A DNA stretch of 10,221 nt, from NCBI GenBank assembly GCA_026395155.1, contig JAPLZG010000117.1:1-10221 (forward strand). The letters are read 5' to 3'. Of the stretch, positions 6,427-10,221 are shown piece after piece. Under the pieces are notes generated by a model. That model was given only the letters and a program-made list of their open reading frames with translations, did not search any database and was not told the origin of the DNA. The first letter of the stretch is position 1. Every line of letters starts with the position of its first letter. A program made the translations under genes and the position numbers. Source of the stretch: Candidatus Tayloriibacteriota bacterium. Lineage in GTDB: Bacteria > Patescibacteriota > Minisyncoccia > Phycocordibacterales > GWA1-40-21.

Positions 6427-7143
6427 TTATCTTGCAGACAGTTTGCAGTCAGGACACAAATCCTTACCTTCATTTGTCCAGCATTTATGACACATATTCT
6501 TTCCACACTCCCGACATTCAAAGATGTGTCCTGCGCACATTCCATCCCCACATTTGAAACAGAAATCTGTGACAGGCGAGTCACAATTTGCTCCGTGAGC
6601 AGAGGCACATTTATCTGGCTTTGGAATTGTCTCCTCCTCTTGAACAATCGCACAAGTTCTCACTAATTCAGTAAAATTGTTAAGAGTCGGGTCTAACTCT
6701 TCCATCATTTTTATATCCTGTGGTACTTTGGCAATAGCCAAAATGAATCCACCCCAGAAACCACCACTGCCAAGAAATTTCTTGACCATAGCAGAAGGAT
6801 TATGAAGATCTATACGTGGGTAGTTACAGCTGTCCCAGTATACACTTTCAATATCAACTACTATAGTTGCGATTTGTCTCGGTTGCCACCCCTTGAAGAG
6901 CATAGCGACACGAACTGGTTGTGGATTAGCCTGAAGTGGTAGAAACAATCGTTTTAGAAACCAATGAACATTGTAAGAAACTCCCTCAGCAGCACCCCGA
7001 GCTACTCTCAGTCCGAATTTACCCTTCGATAGCTGATCTTGTGAAAGTTTGTATTCCGCCGCTTCATTCACATAAACTCCAGATATGCCAGAAAGTGTTT
7101 CAACACTGTTTTTGAAAGCTGTCTTGATATCATTGGCAAGCAT
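6427..7143 (-). CDS. Hypothetical protein with C-terminal Cys-rich zinc-binding domain
   Basis: 238 aa. I do not recognise the first ~165 residues: a soluble-looking alpha/beta domain with YNVHWFLKRLFLPL (57-70), VVDIESVYWDSCNYPRIDLH (95-114) and a Gly-rich GSGGFWGGF stretch (125-133). The C-terminus (179-233) is packed with likely zinc ligands: Cys179, 187, 195, 198, 203, His206, then Cys210, 213, 218, 221, 230, 233. The first part is B-box-like and the second a C-x2-C...C-x2-C...C-x2-C zinc ribbon, CRECGKNMCHKC. That suggests protein or nucleic-acid binding; with arsM downstream, thiol binding of arsenic is another possibility. It has a perfect AAGGAGG ribosome binding site, alone in this window, and higher GC (25 of 60 bases at 6841-6900 against 15 of 60 at 2161-2220 in iscS), suggesting transfer from elsewhere. 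Confidence 0.8.
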   Translation of the reverse strand: MLANDIKTAFKNSVETLSGISGVYVNEAAEYKLSQDQLSKGKFGLRVARGAAEGVSYNVHWFLKRLFLPLQANPQPVRVAMLFKGWQPRQIATIVVDIESVYWDSCNYPRIDLHNPSAMVKKFLGSGGFWGGFILAIAKVPQDIKMMEELDPTLNNFTELVRTCAIVQEEETIPKPDKCASAHGANCDSPVTDFCFKCGDGMCAGHIFECRECGKNMCHKCWTNEGKDLCPDCKLSAR

Positions 7144-7148
7144 TTGAA

Positions 7149-7155
7149 CCTCCTT
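7149..7155 (-). promoter_or_regulatory. Canonical Shine-Dalgarno site
   Basis: AAGGAGG on the minus strand, five bases before the ATG of the zinc-binding protein. It fixes that start and stands out because no other gene in the window has a full Shine-Dalgarno sequence. Confidence 0.85.
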
Positions 7156-7202
7156 TTTTGTTAGAACATTCCAAATATAAAACTACTCTTTTTTATAGAA
7201 AA

Positions 7203-7227
7203 TGCAATATGTATGTGAGGTTAATCA
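7203..7227 (-). repeat. Solo IS481-type terminal repeat
   Basis: TGCAATATGTATGTGAGGTT and the next base are identical over 21 bases to 5630-5650, the right end of the neighbouring IS, and the two then read ATCA and GTCA. The similarity stops inside the repeat, so this is an isolated end and not a second IS copy. It lies in the divergent spacer between the zinc protein and paralogue B, in the same orientation as the IS right end. Confidence 0.75.
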
Positions 7228-7275
7228 TCGTGAGAAAAGATTTTTTGATGAAAATATGATAAGATTTTCGTTGTG

Positions 7276-7734
7276 ATGTCATATCAATCTATAAGAGAAT
7301 TTAAGAAAAATTTACCTAAAGTAAAATTAGATCCCATTGAGTATTGTAATATATTAAAAATTAGTTCTCGTGCATTGTACGATAGAATAGGTGAAGTTAA
7401 ATGTCCAATATTAAATGAAAATGTAGTTTTTAATGGTAGAGGTTTTCATCATTTATTAAATAATTCAGATGGTACGGCAAGAGATGTCAATGAGATAATA
7501 CATAAACTTACTTTTTTACCACTTGCAAAATCAGTAATAAAAAATGCATCAAGGATTGAAGAAGAAAGAGATGTAATGATACGAGAGAGCAGAAAGAAAA
7601 ATTCTAAGCTAAAAAAGGCAAAAACATATTGTTTAGTTGCTAGGGTTGGTAATAAAAAACCCGTTGAGGTGAGAGTAATTCTTTTAAGAATAGGTGATGG
7701 CATTCTTATGTTTAGAAGTGTAATGAGAAACTAG
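7276..7734 (+). CDS. Paralogue B: small hypothetical protein, possible BECR/RelE-fold RNase
   Basis: 152 aa from ATG 7276 (a GTG at 7273 is also possible). Numbering below counts the GTG. It shares with the protein at 3942-4403 the core CPILNEN (44-50), GFHHL with His60, R-D-V-N-E (70-74), KLTFLPLAKSVIKN (78-91) and VRVILLRIGDGILMFRSVM (133-151). The N-terminal ~40 residues and the Lys/Arg-rich middle (SRKKNSKLKKAK) are its own. The two are well diverged outside the core, so the duplication is not recent or they arrived separately. Function is unknown; an RNase of the BECR type is my best guess, from the overall motif pattern only. It is followed, as in A, by a terminator and the three-way-junction element. 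The gene is read divergently from the zinc protein across a solo IS end. No ribosome binding site is apparent. Confidence 0.7.
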   Translation: MSYQSIREFKKNLPKVKLDPIEYCNILKISSRALYDRIGEVKCPILNENVVFNGRGFHHLLNNSDGTARDVNEIIHKLTFLPLAKSVIKNASRIEEERDVMIRESRKKNSKLKKAKTYCLVARVGNKKPVEVRVILLRIGDGILMFRSVMRN

Positions 7735-7737
7735 GAA

Positions 7738-7770
7738 TCAAAAAAGCCGTCATGAGGACGGCGTCTTTGA
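7738..7770 (+). terminator. Terminator hairpin after paralogue B
   Basis: GCCGTC (7746-7751) pairs perfectly with GACGGC (7757-7762) around an ATGAG loop. The A-rich left flank TCAAAA and TTTGA on the right can add pairs. It starts 3 bases after the stop, the same position as the hairpin after paralogue A. Confidence 0.75.
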
Positions 7771-7828
7771 TGTGTCTGGCTTCGGCTCAGAATTACTTTG
7801 CCGAACAAGGCTTACGCCCACAGACACA
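7771..7828. other. Structured three-way-junction element, copy B
   Basis: Closing stem TGTGTCTG (7771-7778) with CAGACACA (7821-7828), 8 bp perfect. Hairpin 1 is TCGGC (7782-7786) with GCCGA (7800-7804). Hairpin 2 is GGC (7809-7811), loop TTAC, GCC (7816-7818). It aligns with 4440-4499 with a 2-base gap; the pair 4441-4498 (A-T) becomes 7772-7827 (G-C), and 4444-4495 (C-G) becomes 7775-7824 (T-A), keeping the stem. Confidence 0.7.
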
Positions 7829-7979
7829 CACAGAGTATATACTATTACTTGCATAAAAACAACACTTCTGTGGATAATTTATTTTTATATATTAAATAAC
7901 CTTATTTATAAGTCTATTTTTACCTTTATCTTGATAAAACTAGATTTTAGATTTCTAATATATTTAATTAAGTTTATAG

Positions 7980-8228
7980 TATATTTGCTCTTCATTAGTA
8001 TTAAAAGCTACTTCAGATTTTTACGAAAAAAACTTTTCATCCTGCATCTTAATTACTGGAGATGGAGATTTTAGTTGTTTGGTAGAATTTTTAAAAGAGA
8101 AGAAATCTATGAGTCAGATTATCGCTCCAGATAAAAAGAAATGCTCATTTTTACTCAGAAACAAAAATACGGAGATCACTTTTTTAAACGAACATTATCA
8201 TAAATTTTCAACTATGATTAAGCCCTAA
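7980..8228 (+). pseudogene. 3' remnant of a NYN-domain (DUF88/LabA-like) ribonuclease gene
   Basis: The frame opens after a TAG at 7977-7979 and runs to TAA at 8226-8228. It reads LVLKATSDFYEKNF, then CILITGDGDFSCLVEFLKEK, then IIAPDKKKCSFLL and ITFLNEHYHKFS. This is the C-terminal half of the NYN (PIN-like) domain, including the metal-binding T-G-D-G-D-F strand. The N-terminal half with the first catalytic Asp (normally I-D-x-x-N) is missing, and the AT-rich DNA before 7990 does not encode it in any frame. The break lies about 150-160 bases past the junction element of paralogue B, so arrival of that unit may have truncated the gene. An ATG at 8109 could start a 39-residue product but would lack the catalytic strand. 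Confidence 0.75.
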
Positions 8229-8230
8229 AA

Positions 8231-8274
8231 GAAAAAGCCCCCAATGCAGGCGGATCTGCATCAGGGTCTCTTTC
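8231..8274. terminator. Bidirectional terminator
   Basis: The stem combines CCC (8238-8240) with GGG (8264-8266) and ATGCAG (8244-8249) with CTGCAT (8256-8261), with a GCGGAT loop. GAAAAAG precedes and CTCTTTC follows, so it works for the NYN remnant on plus and for the btpA operon arriving on minus. Confidence 0.7.
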
Positions 8275-8362
8275 ATAGTGATGTAAAGATTATAACATTG
8301 TTTATTGGATTTATGCAATGGGTTCGAATTTGCTGAAGGGTATCAAAAATAACCCTTAAATA

Positions 8363-8455
8363 ATGGTAAAAAATTGGCTACATCTAGTAGATACATTTAG
8401 AACTCTGAATTGGACTAGTATAAAGCAAGAACTTCAATTTTTAGTGGAGTATTAA
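8363..8455 (+). other. 30-codon ORF, possible tail of a recombinase
   Basis: Starts at ATG 8363 and reads MVKNWLHLVDTFRTLNWTSI followed by KQELQFLVEY. The composition is protein-like (three Trp-containing or charged helices' worth of residues). The W-L-x-x-x-D-x-F-R-T-x-N-W pattern faintly recalls C-termini of serine recombinases in related genomes. An in-frame stop lies just upstream at 8357-8359. It may be a fragment of a lost gene or chance. Confidence 0.25.
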
Positions 8456-8464
8456 ACTTGTTAC

Positions 8465-9292
8465 TTAGACTTGATTTAAAGTATTAACTAAATACCTAAC
8501 TTTGGCTTTACTTATCCGTTGTTGCCAGGATTTAAGATTTATTTCATTTTCTTTTACATCTCCTTCTTTAAGAGATGTGCTTATTATTGCTCCATTGGCA
8601 TATTCAAATAATTTTTTAACATTAATATCATCTACACCACTTCCTATCATGATGGGAAAGTCTTCAACAATCCTTTTAACTTTTTTTAATTCTTCTAGAT
8701 TAGGAGCATCACCCGTCCATTTACCAGTAATAATTATGGCGTCAGAGCCTTTTTCAATAGCCATCCTTGCTGATTCTACAATAGAATAAGGCGATAAAAT
8801 CTTAGAATGTTTTACATGTATGTCAGTAAAAAGGGCAACATTTTCTGCTCCGATTTCTTTTTGAAAAGCAATTATTTCATCAGCCTTCGGTTCCATAATA
8901 CCGTAATTTGTTTCCACCTTATCAACAAAAACAGGAACACGAATAAATTTTAAACCAAGTTTTTGGGAAATTTTAAGAGCCGTTTTATAATCATTCCATA
9001 AAACACTAATTCCTACAGGTAAGTGTGTTACTTCTTTAACTTTTTTCGAGAGACATTCGAGGGCATCTGCGACTTCAGGGTCTACAAAAGTTTTGTGTGG
9101 GGTATCATAATTATTTTCAACAATAATGGCATCAACTCCACCCGTTTCAAATGATTTAAGGTCTGCTAGTGCATTCTCAAGTGCTATATTTAATCCAGGA
9201 AAATCAGGGTAGCCTGGTAGGGGTGGAAAATGTATAGCTCCAATTATAATATTCTCTCTTTTACCGAAAATATTCTTTAATTTTTCTGACAT
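8465..9292 (-). CDS. BtpA-family TIM-barrel protein
   Basis: 275 aa, full family length. In cyanobacteria BtpA supports photosystem I; homologues in non-photosynthetic bacteria and archaea (including SgcQ) have no firmly known reaction, so only the family is claimed. Diagnostic blocks are GAIHFPPLPGYPDFPG (18-33), GGVDAIIVENNYDTP (51-65), a central strand KFIRVPVFVD (115-124), TDIHVKHS (156-163), ITGKWTGD (188-195) and the phosphate-site-like IGSGVDDINV (216-225). There is no signal or membrane segment. It is the second gene of an operon: its ATG lies 5 bases after the racemase stop, so translation is probably coupled, and no ribosome binding site fits in the gap. The terminator at 8231-8274 probably ends the transcript. 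Confidence 0.9.
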   Translation of the reverse strand: MSEKLKNIFGKRENIIIGAIHFPPLPGYPDFPGLNIALENALADLKSFETGGVDAIIVENNYDTPHKTFVDPEVADALECLSKKVKEVTHLPVGISVLWNDYKTALKISQKLGLKFIRVPVFVDKVETNYGIMEPKADEIIAFQKEIGAENVALFTDIHVKHSKILSPYSIVESARMAIEKGSDAIIITGKWTGDAPNLEELKKVKRIVEDFPIMIGSGVDDINVKKLFEYANGAIISTSLKEGDVKENEINLKSWQQRISKAKVRYLVNTLNQV

Positions 9293-9297
9293 AAAAA

Positions 9298-9990
9298 TTA
9301 TTTAACATTAATTTTTTCAACAGTTGCATCAACGAAAATCTTCATTGTATCAAATATCTTAATTGTTGGATGTTGCGGTATAAGTAATTGTAAATCGGTG
9401 CAGGCGAGAATAACACAGTCAAGACCTTTATCTTCAAAACTATCTACTATCTTGATAAGCTCCTCTCTATCTTTATTTTTCTGCTGACCAGTAACCAAAT
9501 TTAAAATAAACTTTCCCATTTTAGCCTGTTGAAGTTCATTCGGAGTAACATATTTTATATTATTTGCTGAAAAAGCATTCTCATATAACTTATTCTTGAT
9601 TGTCGCTGAAGTTGAAATCACTCCTACTTTGTCCATCTTTTCTCGCTTCAAAAATTTAATAGTTTCCTCAACAATACTTAGCACAGGAATTTTTACAGCT
9701 TCTCTTATCTCTTTAATAAATATATGTAATGAATTACAAGGCATAACTATAAAATCTGCTCCAGCTTTTTCTAATCGTTTTGCTTCTTGAGTTAAAAAAG
9801 GTAAGCACCTCTCAATCCCAATATTTTTTGCAATAGCATCTTCTTCTATCTGATAAGGTAAAGGCACACTTGAAATGACAATAGCTGGTCTAGCTGTTCT
9901 TTCTTTTTTTTGACACGAAAAAACAATATCTAAGTAAAACTCAGAAGTTGTCTCTGGTCCCAATCCACCAATAATTCCTACAGTTTTCAT
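9298..9990 (-). CDS. Aspartate/glutamate racemase family protein
   Basis: 230 aa, PLP-independent two-cysteine racemase family. The N-terminus GIIGGLGPETT (5-15) is the family start. Both catalytic cysteines are present: Cys85 in VMPCNSLH (82-89) and Cys197 in ILACTDLQLL (194-203). The second motif has Asp where most aspartate racemases have Glu (CTE), and Ser replaces Thr in the first (CNT), so the substrate may differ from L-Asp; YgeA-like broad-specificity racemases, aspartate racemase or a hydantoin/malonate-type relative are all possible. It is the first gene of a two-gene operon with the BtpA homologue. A weak promoter candidate on minus (TTGATT at 10068-10073, 17-base spacer, TAATTA at 10045-10050) lies upstream, between it and a transposase tail. 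Confidence 0.88.
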   Translation of the reverse strand: MKTVGIIGGLGPETTSEFYLDIVFSCQKKERTARPAIVISSVPLPYQIEEDAIAKNIGIERCLPFLTQEAKRLEKAGADFIVMPCNSLHIFIKEIREAVKIPVLSIVEETIKFLKREKMDKVGVISTSATIKNKLYENAFSANNIKYVTPNELQQAKMGKFILNLVTGQQKNKDREELIKIVDSFEDKGLDCVILACTDLQLLIPQHPTIKIFDTMKIFVDATVEKINVK

Positions 9991-10094
9991 GTTCTAAATG
10001 TATCATTTTTATTTAAATAAGAGAAGAAGCACCTTTTCTTTAAATAATTAACAATTATTCCAATTAAAATCAAAAATACTTTTTGGTAAATTCT

Positions 10095-10220
10095 CTACCG
10101 AAATGCAATCGCTTCTGATAATGAAATACTAGGAACTCCTTTTATAATACCTCTTTCCAAAGCAACTTCATAGGCATTTTTATAATTCAATGATTTACGA
10201 TATTTATTGTTGAGTAAATG
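10095..10220 (-). CDS. C-terminal end of an IS30-like transposase (partial)
   Basis: A minus-strand frame enters from beyond the window and stops at TAG 10095-10097, giving 41 residues that start HLLNNKYRKSLNYKNAYEVA. The N-N-x-x-R-K-x-L-x-Y-K-x-x-x-E-V pattern is the typical end of the integrase core in IS30 (and related) transposases. It continues with an unusual tail ending SEAIAFR. Whether the gene is intact cannot be seen here. Confidence 0.55.
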   Translation of the reverse strand, partial: HLLNNKYRKSLNYKNAYEVALERGIIKGVPSISLSEAIAFR

Positions 10221-10221
10221 A

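Noticed and set aside
6405..6653. 82-residue minus-strand ORF overlapping the zinc protein
   Set aside because: Lies in another frame of the zinc-protein gene, whose own frame has the Shine-Dalgarno and the ordered cysteine pairs.
7772..8074. 100-residue plus-strand ORF with a hydrophobic middle
   Set aside because: It begins inside the structured element and covers the NYN remnant in another frame. Its hydrophobic run is what AT-rich sequence gives by chance (Phe, Leu, Ile, Tyr).
8320..8331. GGGTTCGAATTT, resembling a tRNA T-loop
   Set aside because: The flanking bases do not form a T stem, and no anticodon or acceptor arm can be built upstream.
1..10221. CRISPR array, rRNA or tRNA genes
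   Set aside because: No regularly spaced direct repeats, no rRNA segments and no cloverleaf were found by eye on either strand.

Overview
The window looks like a piece of a small-genome, AT-rich, uncultivated bacterium, most likely from Patescibacteria/CPR or a similar lineage. The reasons are low GC, genes mostly without a Shine-Dalgarno sequence, a minimal U32 protein - cysteine desulfurase - IscU cluster, a NYN/DUF88 fragment, and GC-rich dispersed stem-loops of the 'ATTGCGAGGAG...GCAATCC' kind between genes. The standard genetic code fits all reading frames. The taxon is an inference; there is no rRNA or ribosomal protein gene here to fix it.

Layout. 1-416 has no convincing gene and carries hairpins. 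417-3403 (+) is the housekeeping block: a U32-family protein of the TrhP/UbiU type with four candidate [4Fe-4S] cysteines, a cysteine desulfurase (iscS/nifS) and the scaffold iscU. A GC-rich stem-loop sits just before iscS. The iscS C-terminus is short and may be frameshifted. 3404-3941 is mobile-element debris. 3942-4498 (+) is a small protein (paralogue A), then a terminator, then a 58-nt structured element. 4540-5653 is an intact-looking IS481-like insertion sequence with imperfect 26-bp ends and a 7-bp target duplication. 5715-7143 (-) holds a Cys-rich zinc-binding protein of unknown function followed by an ArsM-type arsenite methyltransferase. 7276-7828 (+) is a second small protein (paralogue B) with the same kind of terminator and structured element. 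7980-8228 (+) is the 3' remnant of a NYN-domain ribonuclease gene, ending in a bidirectional terminator. 8465-9990 (-) is a two-gene operon: Asp/Glu-racemase-family enzyme, then a BtpA-family TIM barrel. The right edge carries the tail of an IS30-like transposase (-).

The most interesting signal is the A/B pair. Two diverged paralogues, which may be RelE/barnase-like (BECR) RNases, each carry directly after the stop codon a terminator hairpin and then an element that folds as a three-way junction. Its closing stem keeps pairing through two compensatory base-pair changes between the copies. Gene plus terminator plus junction behaves as one unit at two loci. It could be a toxin with an associated RNA, or a mobile gene cassette with a folded recombination site. 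A is bracketed by a 13-bp direct repeat. B lies next to a solo copy of the IS481 end, and that end together with a possible partner near 5663 brackets the arsM/zinc-protein pair. These readings are hypotheses; the sequence matches and pairings are directly visible.
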